Origin: Acidimicrobiales bacterium | GTDB lineage: Bacteria > Actinomycetota > Acidimicrobiia > Acidimicrobiales > Iamiaceae | Assembly: GCA_035547835.1 (NCBI GenBank) | Contig: DASZTW010000020.1 | Span: forward strand, 84,745 to 148,744 | Direction of reading: 5' to 3' | DNA length: 64,000 nucleotides | In this document: positions 51,758 through 59,427 of the stretch, in pieces | How the letters are laid out: every line of letters starts with the position of its first letter | How positions within the stretch are numbered: position 1 is the first letter of the stretch | Translations under genes and position numbers: made by a program | The notes under the pieces: model-generated | Told to the model about the DNA's origin: nothing | Seen by the model: only the letters and a program-made list of their open reading frames with translations | The model's database searches: none

Positions 51758-51949
51758 TCAGCTGTTGGAGGTGTCCGACGGCTTGTCGGACTTGGTGTCC
51801 GAGCCGTCCTTGTTCTCCATCCCCGACTCGAACTCGCGCTTTGCTTCGCCGAGGTTCCGAGCCAACTTGGGGAGCTGCGAGCCGCCGAACACCACGAGCA
51901 CGATCACCAAGACGATGATCAGCTCGGGGCCTTCCAGGAACGCGAACAT
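51758..51949 (-). CDS. tatA: Twin-arginine translocase subunit TatA
   Basis: 63 residues: an N-terminal membrane helix (PELIIVLVIVLVVFGGSQLPKLARNLGEA) with the conserved FG-x-x-x-LP hinge leading into an amphipathic helix, and a short acidic, Ser-rich tail. TatA oligomers form the pore of the Tat folded-protein export system. ATG 51949 is directly before the helix; the ribosome site is weak. No tatB or tatC gene is near, so it acts with subunits encoded elsewhere. Confidence 0.93.
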   Translation of the reverse strand: MFAFLEGPELIIVLVIVLVVFGGSQLPKLARNLGEAKREFESGMENKDGSDTKSDKPSDTSNS

Positions 51950-52016
51950 GCTTTCAGCTTAGGCCCCCTGGCAACCCACCCGGCACCGGCCCGTCACGAC
52001 GTGGCACGCTGCGGGC

Positions 52017-52835
52017 GTGCTCGAGTGCGTGGTCAACGTGAGCGAGGGTCGTGACCAGGGGATCCTCGATCAGCTCCGGGCCGCGTGCCGCGGCGATCTG
52101 CTCGACCTCCACACCGACCCGCACCACCACCGCAGCGTCTTCACCCTGGTCGGCACCGAAGCACCCCGGCGGCTGACCAGGGCGGCGGTCGCGCTGCTCG
52201 ACCTTTCCGAGCACCGCGGCGTGCACCCAAGGATCGGCGTGGTCGATGTCGTGCCGTTCGTGCCACTCGGCACCGCGCCGATGTCCCGGGCGATCGCGGC
52301 CCGCGACGCGTTCAGCAGGTGGGCTGCACGGGAGTTGGGCCTGCCGTGCTTCCGGTACGGACCCGAACGCACCCTGCCGCAAGTCCGCCGGGGAGCGTTC
52401 ACAACGCTCGAGCCCGATGATGGACCGCCCGTACCCCACCCGACTGCGGGCGCCACCGCCGTGGGGGCCCGGCCGCCGCTCGTCGCCTACAACATCTGGC
52501 TGAAGGACGCGGATCTGCCCACCGCGCAGGAGATCGCCTCACGGGTGCGCAGCCCGGGCATCCGCGCGCTCGGCCTCGACGTGGGCGGACGGATGCAGGT
52601 GTCGATGAACTTGGTCGACCCTCTGGAGTGCGGACCTGGTACGGCAGCCGCCGTGGTCACGGCCGCCGCGAGCGACATCGGCACCGATGTCGAGGGCGCG
52701 GAGTTGGTCGGCCTGTTGCCGCAGGCGGTGTTGGAGTTGACGCCTCCGGAGCGCTGGGCTGCGCTCGGCCTCGACCCGGACCGCACGATCGAAGCGCGCC
52801 TGCGCGAAGCCGAATCGGGTCGGCGCCGAGCGTGA
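52017..52835 (+). CDS. Glutamate formiminotransferase-like protein
   Basis: 272 residues. The FTCD N-terminal pattern is clear: ECVVNVSEGRDQGILDQL, then DLHTDPHHHRSVFTLVG with the histidine cluster, HRGVHPRIGVVDVVPFVPL, and later VAYNIWLKDADLPTAQEIA and VQVSMNL-like MQVSMNLVDP. The enzyme transfers a formimino group from formiminoglutamate to tetrahydrofolate in histidine breakdown. Only the transferase part is present; the cyclodeaminase domain is missing and no histidine-use genes are nearby. The start is GTG at 52017, the first codon of the conserved region, perhaps leaderless. Confidence 0.85.
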   Translation: MLECVVNVSEGRDQGILDQLRAACRGDLLDLHTDPHHHRSVFTLVGTEAPRRLTRAAVALLDLSEHRGVHPRIGVVDVVPFVPLGTAPMSRAIAARDAFSRWAARELGLPCFRYGPERTLPQVRRGAFTTLEPDDGPPVPHPTAGATAVGARPPLVAYNIWLKDADLPTAQEIASRVRSPGIRALGLDVGGRMQVSMNLVDPLECGPGTAAAVVTAAASDIGTDVEGAELVGLLPQAVLELTPPERWAALGLDPDRTIEARLREAESGRRRA

Positions 52836-52853
52836 GTGACGCGGGCTTCGGGA

Positions 52854-53138
52854 TCAGGCGGTCTGGCTGGCTCGTTGGGCGAGCGCCCGGGCGCGGCGGA
52901 TCCGCCGGCGCTCACGCTCGCTCATGCCGCCCCAGATGCCGAACTTCTCCCCGTGCGTCAGCGCGTACTCGAGACAGGACTCGCGCACCACGCACCCCCG
53001 GCAGACCTCTTTGGCCTCGCGCGTCGACGCTCCTCGCTCCGGGAAGAACAAGTCGGGGTCGACGCCCAGGCAGTTGGCGAAGTCCTGCCAGCCTGGCTCC
53101 TCAGTTGTTGGCGCTACTTGGATCGAGGTGTGAATCAC
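52854..53138 (-). CDS. WhiB-family iron-sulfur transcription factor (second)
   Basis: 94 residues with cluster cysteines C23, C46, C49 and C55, the GIWGG turn (67-71) and a basic tail (ERERRRIRRARALAQRAS). The context WQDFANCLGVDPDLFFPERG with EAKEVCRGCVVRESCLEYAL is close to the WhmD/WhiB2 type involved in division, but the assignment is not certain. The start is GTG at 53138 with GGTGAGG upstream; the longer frame is antisense to the hydrolase and is rejected. It is divergent from the hydrolase gene; a palindrome lies between them. Confidence 0.92.
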   Translation of the reverse strand: MIHTSIQVAPTTEEPGWQDFANCLGVDPDLFFPERGASTREAKEVCRGCVVRESCLEYALTHGEKFGIWGGMSERERRRIRRARALAQRASQTA

Positions 53139-53206
53139 GACCTCACCCCCAGGTGGATCATCGAGGCGGTGGACGTACGATGCAGCGGCACCACGCCGTA
53201 CGACGA

Positions 53207-53216
53207 TGTAATTACA
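53207..53216. promoter_or_regulatory. 10-bp palindrome between whiB and hydrolase genes
   Basis: TGTAATTACA is a perfect palindrome in an AT-rich island of an otherwise GC-rich gap. It lies 69-78 nt upstream of the whiB start and 50-59 nt upstream of the hydrolase start. It could be an operator or part of overlapping promoters; no regulator can be named. Confidence 0.45.
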
Positions 53217-53265
53217 ACACTGTGATCTTCGCCGCTCCGGGCCAATCGCGCAAGGGGAACAGCCG

Positions 53266-54264
53266 TTGAGCACCCCCGGGGGGTGGGCGCCGGCCCCCGA
53301 CGCCGACGCCTCGTACGCGCTGTTTCCGAAGGACCGCAAGGTCGTCGCCGACGACGGCACCCCCCTCGCGTACACGATCCTCACCCGCGACGAAGGGCCG
53401 CACCGAGCAAGGCGACGAGTGCAGGCGAGCGACGCGACCCCGGTCCTGTTCGCCAACGGCTGGTCGTGCAGCGACGCGTACTGGGCCTACCTCGCACCGC
53501 ACCTCGCGGCCAGCGGGCACCCAGCGGTGATCGCCGACACCCGCGGCCACGGGGCATCGGGACTTCCCCGCGCACCTGGCCGGGCAGCGCGGGGTCTGAC
53601 GTGGGAGGACTTGGCCATCTCCAGGCTCGCCGACGACCTCGTCGGCGTCCTGGCCGACGCGACCACCGGGCGGCGACCCGCCGTGGTGATCGGCCACTCG
53701 ATGGGCGTGCAGATCGCCCTGGAGCTGTACCGCCGCCACCCCGAACAGGTGGCCGCGCTCGTGCTGGTGGCCGGCCCGTTCGAGAACCCGTTGCGCACGT
53801 TCTACGGCGGCAACCTCGCCGAGCGGCTCTTCCCGTTCGCCTACCTCGTGGCCCGCGCGGCGCCCGAGCTCCTGAGGCCGATGCAAGCGCTGGTCGGGAT
53901 CGAACGCACCAGCACGGTGGGGGCGCGGCTGATCGGCGCGACCGGCGATCGGGTCGCACCCGCCGACCTGGGCCCCTACCTGCGCCATCTCGCCACCCGA
54001 GACCCTGGCTTCCTCACGCTGTTGGCCGATGCCATGCGCCGCCACTCGGCCGCCGACATGCTGGAGTCCGTGCGCGCCCCGACGCTCATCCTCGCCGCGG
54101 GCCGCGACCAGTTCTGCCCGCCGCGGATCCAATCCGAGCTGCACGAGCGGATCACGGGCAGCGAGATCGTGTGGTTCGACGAGGCCGGCCACACCCTGCC
54201 GATCGAGCATCCGGACGAGATCGCCGGCGCGGTCGACGCCTTCTTGGACACCCACGGGCTCTGA
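53266..54264 (+). CDS. Alpha/beta hydrolase
   Basis: 332 residues. The nucleophile elbow is GHSMG with serine 145, the acid is probably the Asp in AAGRDQFCP, and the histidine is in DEAGHTLPIEHPDEI. The oxyanion strand is VLFANGWSCSDAYW. A helical lid region lies between about 170 and 250. The fold is certain; the substrate (ester, lactone, epoxide or haloalkane) is not. The start is a TTG at 53266 with AAGGGGA upstream. It shares its promoter region with the divergent whiB gene. Confidence 0.87.
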   Translation: MSTPGGWAPAPDADASYALFPKDRKVVADDGTPLAYTILTRDEGPHRARRRVQASDATPVLFANGWSCSDAYWAYLAPHLAASGHPAVIADTRGHGASGLPRAPGRAARGLTWEDLAISRLADDLVGVLADATTGRRPAVVIGHSMGVQIALELYRRHPEQVAALVLVAGPFENPLRTFYGGNLAERLFPFAYLVARAAPELLRPMQALVGIERTSTVGARLIGATGDRVAPADLGPYLRHLATRDPGFLTLLADAMRRHSAADMLESVRAPTLILAAGRDQFCPPRIQSELHERITGSEIVWFDEAGHTLPIEHPDEIAGAVDAFLDTHGL

Positions 54265-54268
54265 CCGA

Positions 54269-54285
54269 CCCGCGCGGCCCGCGGG
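54269..54285. terminator. Hairpin after the hydrolase gene
   Basis: CCCGCG (54269-54274) pairs with CGCGGG (54280-54285), five bases after the hydrolase stop. A second short fold-back (CCGGCA/TGCCGG) follows within 25 nt. Together they probably end transcription between two convergent genes. Confidence 0.45.
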
Positions 54286-54376
54286 ACAGCCGGCATTCCA
54301 CTGCCGGGACACGGCGGACCGATCTTCTCTTGACGGCCCCGTTCGGGGATCGACCGCGTCGTGGCGACCCGGCAGG

Positions 54377-56410
54377 TCAGCCGGCGCGACGGCCGCGGCG
54401 CGACAGCGAGCGGCGTTGTTCCACCCAGTCGACCAGCACGTACTCGCCGAGCGTCTCGGGGGTGGTGAAGAACGCGCGGCCGCGGTTCAGCTCGGTGAGC
54501 TGCTCGATGAAGTGCTGGAGGTAGCCGGTGGCGTCGAGCATGAACGTGTTGATGCGGATGTTGTCGCGGGTGCAGCGGACGACCTCGGTGAGCGTGGCCT
54601 CGACCGTCTCGGGGATCGGCGGGTAGTTGAACAGCACTTCGCCGCTCGGGGTGATGTGGGCGGTGGGCTCGCCGTCGGTGATCATGATGATCTGCTTGTG
54701 GCCGTGCTGGCGGGCGAGCAGTTGGCGCGACAGTGCGAAGCCGTGCTGCATGTTGGTGCCGTACACGAAGTCCCACGACACCTCTGGGAGGTGCTCGGGC
54801 TCGACGATGCGGGCGACCTCGCTGAAGCCCACCATCCCGAGGTAATCGCGAGGGAACTGGGTGGAGATGAGCGAGTGCAGCGCCATCGCCACCTTCTTGG
54901 CGGCGAGGAAGTTGTCGCGCATCGGCATCGACAGTGACAAGTCGACCATCAAGACGGTGGCCGACCGCACGACCTGTTCGGTCCGCTCGACCTCGAAGTC
55001 GTCGGGCCGGAGGTGGACAGGCAATGCTCGCTCCGACCGCTCGCCGGCCTGGCGCTGCACAGCGTTGCGGATCGTGCGGCCGATGTCGAGGTTGAACGGG
55101 TCGCCGTACTCGTACGCCTTGGTCTCGAACGTGCGCTCGTGGCCGATGCCGATCTTTTCGATCTCGTGCTTGCCGAGACGATCACGGGTGAGCTTGGCGA
55201 ACAAGTCGCTCAAGGCGTTCTGGCCGATGCGGCGCAAGCCGGCGGGCGTCAGCTCCAAGCGGCCCTCGCGCTGCTCGATCAGCCCCGCGTCCTCGAGCAT
55301 CTTGGCCAGCTCGCTCAAACGGTCGAGCGAGTGTGCCGCGTCGTCGCCGAGCAGGTCACGGGCACGGTCGATGTCGACTTCGGCGAGGGCGCCCGGGCTC
55401 GACGCGCCTTTCATCATCTGTTCGAGCTGGTCGAGGTCGCCGAGCGTGTTCATCATGGCGGCGGCTTCTGCGAAGCCGAGCGGGTCCTGGCCCTCGAAGT
55501 CGTAACTGCGGTCCCAGCCCATCTGCGGGAACAGGCCCCGGAGGTGCTCGCCGAGCTGGTCTGCCTGCCAGCGGAGGTCCATGTCCTCGAGCAACTGGTC
55601 GGACAACGCCTGGAGCTGGGCGCGCTGTTCCGGCGACATCGAGTTCATGAGAGCCTGCATGGCGGCCATCCGCTGGGCCATCACCTCGAGCAGCTCGTCG
55701 AGGTTGCGGGGGTTCTCGGGGAAGAAGTCGCCATAGCGATCCATGAAGCCCTCGAAGTCGGGCTCCTCCCCCGCGGCACGCTGGTCGAGCATGTGGTTCA
55801 GCTCGGCCATCATGTCCTTCATCCGGTTGAGGTCCTCAGGCGACATGTTCTGCATGGCGCCCGACATCTGGTTGAACTGCCGTTGGATCAGCTCTTGGCG
55901 GAGCTGCTCCATCAGCTCTTCGAACTGCTCGCGGGCCTCGCTCGATGTGAACTCGTACTTCTGCAGCTCGCGCACCATGCCGGCGAGGTCGGGCGGCAAC
56001 AGGTCGAGCTCCATCTGGCGCCCGCTGACCGCTTCCTCGGTGACTTCCTGCCGGCGAGCGTCGCCAGACGCACGTGCTTCCTCGACCAGCTCGTCGAGCG
56101 CGCCGCGCTCGGTGTCGACCACGTCGCGGAGCCGCTGGGCGATGTCGTCGTACACCCCGCCGAGATCGTGCTGCTCGAGCAGCTCGCGGCGGCGGTCGCG
56201 CAAGCGCTCCATCAGCTCGCGCAGACCCTGGACCTGGCGGTCGTCGCGGTCGCGGAACCCCTGCTGCATCAAGCGCCGCAGGGCGGCGTTCAAGTCGCCG
56301 TGGTACAGGAGGTCGTCGTTGATCTCGGCGAAGAGGTCGTCAGCGTCGAAATCGAACCCGGTCTGGGTCCCGTCCCAACGCGAGTAACGGAAGCGGTGTC
56401 CGGCAGCCAC
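54377..56410 (-). CDS. VWA (von Willebrand factor A) domain protein, MoxR partner type
   Basis: 677 residues. The first two thirds are helical with many charged residues and methionine-rich stretches (QFNQMSGAMQNMSPEDL, MKDMMAELNHML). The C-terminal VWA domain has the metal site DLSLSMPM (D-x-S-x-S) and the later TDGEPTAH. Such proteins work with MoxR-type AAA ATPases as Mg-chelatase-like chaperones that insert metals or remodel proteins. GTG at 56410 precedes GHRFRYSRWDGTQ, the conserved beginning. The likely ATPase partner is encoded at 59428-60831, separated by a GH1 gene and a sigma/anti-sigma pair. Confidence 0.85.
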   Translation of the reverse strand: MAAGHRFRYSRWDGTQTGFDFDADDLFAEINDDLLYHGDLNAALRRLMQQGFRDRDDRQVQGLRELMERLRDRRRELLEQHDLGGVYDDIAQRLRDVVDTERGALDELVEEARASGDARRQEVTEEAVSGRQMELDLLPPDLAGMVRELQKYEFTSSEAREQFEELMEQLRQELIQRQFNQMSGAMQNMSPEDLNRMKDMMAELNHMLDQRAAGEEPDFEGFMDRYGDFFPENPRNLDELLEVMAQRMAAMQALMNSMSPEQRAQLQALSDQLLEDMDLRWQADQLGEHLRGLFPQMGWDRSYDFEGQDPLGFAEAAAMMNTLGDLDQLEQMMKGASSPGALAEVDIDRARDLLGDDAAHSLDRLSELAKMLEDAGLIEQREGRLELTPAGLRRIGQNALSDLFAKLTRDRLGKHEIEKIGIGHERTFETKAYEYGDPFNLDIGRTIRNAVQRQAGERSERALPVHLRPDDFEVERTEQVVRSATVLMVDLSLSMPMRDNFLAAKKVAMALHSLISTQFPRDYLGMVGFSEVARIVEPEHLPEVSWDFVYGTNMQHGFALSRQLLARQHGHKQIIMITDGEPTAHITPSGEVLFNYPPIPETVEATLTEVVRCTRDNIRINTFMLDATGYLQHFIEQLTELNRGRAFFTTPETLGEYVLVDWVEQRRSLSRRGRRAG

Positions 56411-56478
56411 GCGGCAAGCGTACCGGTGCCCGCCCGGCACCACCCGCGAGCGCGACCGGCGTGCGACATGATGCGCCG

Positions 56479-57705
56479 GTGACCTCTTACCGCTTCCCCG
56501 ACGGCTTCCTGTGGGGCACCGGCGCGTCGTCGACCCAGACCGAAGGCGCCGCGCCTGCCTCGGACTGGGCCGCGTGGGAACGCGACGGCCACGCCCCGCC
56601 GAGCGGCGACGGCAACGGGTTCGGCACCCGCTACGCCGACGACTTCGCCCGCCTGGCGGACCTCGGTCTCACCCACCACCGCCTGTCGATCGAATGGGCC
56701 CGGATCGAACCACGGCCCGGCCAGCGCGACACCGCCGCGGTCGAGCACTACCGCCAAATCCTCGAGGCCGCCCGCGACGCCGGCATCCGTCCATGGGTCT
56801 GCCTGCACCACTTCACGCTGCCCGGCTGGTTCTCGATCGACGAAGGCGGCTTCGGCGATCGGCACGCACGCACGTACTTCTGGCCGCGGCACATCGCGTT
56901 CGTGGCGGAGACGTTCGGCGACCTGGTCGCCGGCTGGAAACCGATCAACGAACCGATCTTCTACGCCGCCGGGGGATTCCTGTCCGGGACCCTCCCGCCC
57001 GGCAAACGCAACCAGGCCGACTTCGCGGCGGCCTTGCGCGACATCCACCTCGCCAACCTCGAAGCGTGGCGCGGCCTGCGGGGCGGGGGCGTCCCTGTCG
57101 CCACCGTGCAGGGCCTGTGTCCCGTGTTCCCCGCCGACGACGGGCCCGAGACGGCCGTCGCCACCGAGCTGATCGACGATGCCATGTGGGGTTGTTGGAC
57201 CGGCGCGCTCCGCGACGGGGTGCTCGCGGTGCCCGGCCAACCTCCGGTCGACGTCCCGGACTACCGCGACGCCTTCGACCTGATCGGTTTCTCCTACTAC
57301 GCAGCCATCGCAGTCGACTCGGCCGGCAGGTGGCGGCGCTACCCACCCGAGGGCAACCCCGGGCCCATGGGCTACGTGCCGTGGCCACAAGGACTCGGGG
57401 TGGTGCTGGAACGCCTGGCCGAGCTCCTGCCCGACAAGCCACTGCTGGTGGCCGAATGCGGGCTGGGCACCGCCGACGACCGTCGCCGGGCCGCTTACCT
57501 GGCCGACTGCTTGCGCATCACGGCCGAACGGATCGACGGCGGCATCGACGTGCGTGGCTTCTTCTACTGGACCGGCATCGACAACTACGAGTGGGGCCAC
57601 GGATTCGACGTGGCGTTCGGGTTGCTCGACCGTGACCGCGAGGCGAGGGGCTCCGCCGACTTGGCGGCGCGGGTGGCCGCCGCCAACGAGGTGCCCGACG
57701 AGTGA
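56479..57705 (+). CDS. Glycoside hydrolase family 1 protein (beta-glycosidase)
   Basis: 408 residues, slightly shorter than the usual 440-480. The GH1 start FPDGFLWGTGASSTQTEG, the strand HRLSIEWARIEP, and the acid/base glutamate E158 in KPINEP are present. The nucleophile glutamate is E326 in LLVAECGLGT, where most GH1 enzymes have TENG. The C-terminal FFYWTGIDNYEWGHGF matches the family aglycone-site end. It cleaves beta-linked sugars by retention; the substrate is unknown and the altered nucleophile context suggests a diverged specificity. GTG 56479 chosen; GTG 56461 is possible. Divergent from the VWA gene. Confidence 0.85.
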   Translation: MTSYRFPDGFLWGTGASSTQTEGAAPASDWAAWERDGHAPPSGDGNGFGTRYADDFARLADLGLTHHRLSIEWARIEPRPGQRDTAAVEHYRQILEAARDAGIRPWVCLHHFTLPGWFSIDEGGFGDRHARTYFWPRHIAFVAETFGDLVAGWKPINEPIFYAAGGFLSGTLPPGKRNQADFAAALRDIHLANLEAWRGLRGGGVPVATVQGLCPVFPADDGPETAVATELIDDAMWGCWTGALRDGVLAVPGQPPVDVPDYRDAFDLIGFSYYAAIAVDSAGRWRRYPPEGNPGPMGYVPWPQGLGVVLERLAELLPDKPLLVAECGLGTADDRRRAAYLADCLRITAERIDGGIDVRGFFYWTGIDNYEWGHGFDVAFGLLDRDREARGSADLAARVAAANEVPDE

Positions 57706-57738
57706 GGCGGGCTGGCGCCGAGTGCGGTGAGAAGAAGT

Positions 57739-57790
57739 ACAGAGGGGCGGGACGCAGGTAGCGGGCGGAAACCTACGCCCGCCCCTCTGT
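57739..57790. terminator. Hairpin 1 of three after the GH1 gene
   Basis: ACAGAGGGGCGGG (57739-57751) is exactly complementary to 57778-57790 over 13 bp, with a 26-nt interior that can pair again (AGGT with ACCT). It begins 33 nt after the GH1 stop and is a strong terminator candidate. Confidence 0.6.
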
Positions 57791-57793
57791 GAT

Positions 57794-57828
57794 CGATGGA
57801 ACCGCTGATGGGCGGGGCGGTTCCATCG
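57794..57828. terminator. Hairpin 2 of three
   Basis: CGATGGAACCGC (57794-57805) pairs perfectly with 57817-57828 over 12 bp, with an 11-nt loop. It lies 3 nt after hairpin 1. A third, smaller fold-back follows (TCTGCC 57831-57836 with GGCAGA 57850-57855), ending 15 nt before the stop of the opposing gene. Confidence 0.6.
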
Positions 57829-57870
57829 GGTCTGCCCCGGAGGGGTTGAGGCAGATCTGGTGGGCACGCA

Positions 57871-58680
57871 TCACCGAGATTTCCCAGATGCATGCACGTT
57901 CTTCGAACCCGCCCGGCCGTGGTTGGGGTTCGCGTGGCCGTTGCGGGGGTGCGACCGTGAGACCTTCCCGTGACGAGTTCTCGAGCCCGGCTGGCCGGCG
58001 CCCGCGACCGCCGGCCGGTTGTGGCCGGGAGCCGACGCTGACTTGCCGCCACCCGCGCTCGCTCCACGACGGTGCGATCCATCAACCGGAGCCGCGGGCG
58101 CGGCGGCAGGCGTGGCAGCCGACCTCGCCGGCGTCGCCGTCGCGCCGGCCTCGGCCTCCGCGGCCGGATTGGACGTCGTTGCGGCGGTCGCTGGGGCGCG
58201 CACGGCACCGAGCTGCGAGGTCGCTTCCTCGTCGGCGCCGGCAAGGAGCCGGAGCGACCCGGGCGCCGGCAGTGCCGGGGCGATCGTGGCGACGGACTGC
58301 ACCGTCGACGGCGCCAGCGAGGCCCGGGGCGCCGGCGGCATGGTGGCCGCAGCGACGGCACTGCCACCGACGGCGCAGAACGCCAACGCGCAGACCGCGG
58401 TCAGCCTGCTCGACACCCGGGACATGAGGCGGCGTGGGGGTCGGTGCGAGTCACCGGACGCGGCCAGCAGCACCGGTTCAGCCGCCGCCGGAGCGACGAC
58501 CAGCGGGGCCAGCAGCGACGCGGCGCTGCTGGCGCCTTCGTTCTCTTCCGGTGTGGCGGGCGATCGGACCGCTGCGAGGACTTCGGCGACGGATGCCCAG
58601 TCGTCGGACGCGCCCGGCGAACCGCCGAGCAGGCGCTCGGCAGTGAACGCGTCGAGGTCGCGGCGCACCGGGTACGTCAT
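57871..58680 (-). CDS. Putative membrane anti-sigma factor downstream of ECF sigma gene
   Basis: 269 residues. A cytoplasmic N-terminus of about 95 residues (PVRRDLDAFTAERLLGG, DDWASVAEVLAAVRSPA) precedes one membrane helix (LTAVCALAFCAVGGSAVAAA). A long Ala/Pro/Thr-rich outer part follows, ending in a basic His/Lys/Asn-rich tail. No zinc-binding HxxxCxxC motif is present. The assignment rests on its position 101 nt after the sigma gene on the same strand and on its topology; the DLDAFTAERLL start is seen, as I recall, in actinobacterial proteins of this kind. ATG 58680 chosen; a TTG lies directly before it. Confidence 0.5.
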   Translation of the reverse strand: MTYPVRRDLDAFTAERLLGGSPGASDDWASVAEVLAAVRSPATPEENEGASSAASLLAPLVVAPAAAEPVLLAASGDSHRPPRRLMSRVSSRLTAVCALAFCAVGGSAVAAATMPPAPRASLAPSTVQSVATIAPALPAPGSLRLLAGADEEATSQLGAVRAPATAATTSNPAAEAEAGATATPARSAATPAAAPAAPVDGSHRRGASAGGGKSASAPGHNRPAVAGAGQPGSRTRHGKVSRSHPRNGHANPNHGRAGSKNVHASGKSR

Positions 58681-58781
58681 CAACGAGAAGAACGTCGAAG
58701 TGTCCCGGCGCGTTACAGCCCATCGAGAAATTCTTCGAGGCGTCGATCGGTCGGAGGACGGCCGATCCGTGGCCGACTTCG

Positions 58782-59357
58782 TCAGGCCAGCGCTTCGACG
58801 AGGTCGTCGGGCTCGACCAGCGCCGCCAGCCGCGCCAGACCCCGGTGGCACAGCACGCGAACCGAACCCGGGGTCCGACCCAACAGCTCCGCGACGTCAC
58901 CGACGGAGAGATCGGCGATCACCCGCAGCGCGATGGCGTCACGCTGCGGCTCCGGCAGCCCCCCCAGCAGCGACAGCGCCGCCTCGAGCCCGATCCCGGC
59001 GGCGACCCGCGTCGCCGCGTCGGGGGCCGGGAGCTCGGGGAGCCGGTCATACAGCACCACGGCTGGCCGGCGCGCCTCGCGGCGCTGCCAGTCGATCAGG
59101 CGGTGACGGGCCACGGTGAACAAGAAGCGCCGGAACGCATCCTCGTCGCCTTCGAAGCTGGCCAGCCGGCGGGCGACCTCGAGCCACGTCTCCGCGTCGA
59201 GATCCTCTGCGCAGCGTGGCGCGGCCACCTTGAAGTAGCGCAGGACCTGCGGCCGGTAGACGCGCCACAGCTCGGCGATCGCGCATTCGTCACCTGTTCG
59301 TGCTGCGGCCAACAGGCACGCAAAGCCCGTCGCCCGCAGCCGCTCCCCAGCGGCCAT
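58782..59357 (-). CDS. ECF-type RNA polymerase sigma factor
   Basis: 191 residues with both ECF regions. Sigma-2 runs from about residue 15 to 90 (IAELWRVYRPQVLRYF, then DLDAETWLEVARRLASF and VARHRLIDWQRRE). Sigma-4 runs from about 130 to 180 (LPEPQRDAIALRVIADLSV followed by VAELLGRTPGSVRVLCHRGL). It directs RNA polymerase to a small stress regulon. The ATG at 59357 lies 7 nt after a TACTAT -10 box, so the message appears leaderless. A probable membrane anti-sigma gene follows on the same strand. The inducing signal is unknown. Confidence 0.9.
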   Translation of the reverse strand: MAAGERLRATGFACLLAAARTGDECAIAELWRVYRPQVLRYFKVAAPRCAEDLDAETWLEVARRLASFEGDEDAFRRFLFTVARHRLIDWQRREARRPAVVLYDRLPELPAPDAATRVAAGIGLEAALSLLGGLPEPQRDAIALRVIADLSVGDVAELLGRTPGSVRVLCHRGLARLAALVEPDDLVEALA

Positions 59358-59364
59358 GGGTCAG

Positions 59365-59370
59365 ATAGTA
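59365..59370 (-). promoter_or_regulatory. -10 box of the sigma-factor gene (leaderless)
   Basis: TACTAT on the minus strand (59370-59365) is followed by 7 nt and then the ATG of the sigma gene, so transcription would start at or next to the A of the start codon. No clear -35 is seen at the normal distance. There is no ribosome site before the ATG, in keeping with a leaderless message. Confidence 0.4.
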
Positions 59371-59427
59371 CCGGCCCGGTCAAGGCCCGACGTCTGCTGA
59401 CCGCCGCATCCCGCCAACCGGGGCGGC

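Noticed and set aside
53139..53456. N-terminal extension of the second WhiB protein
   Set aside because: The extension is antisense to the start of the hydrolase gene and lacks WhiB features; GTG 53138 with its ribosome site fits the family length.
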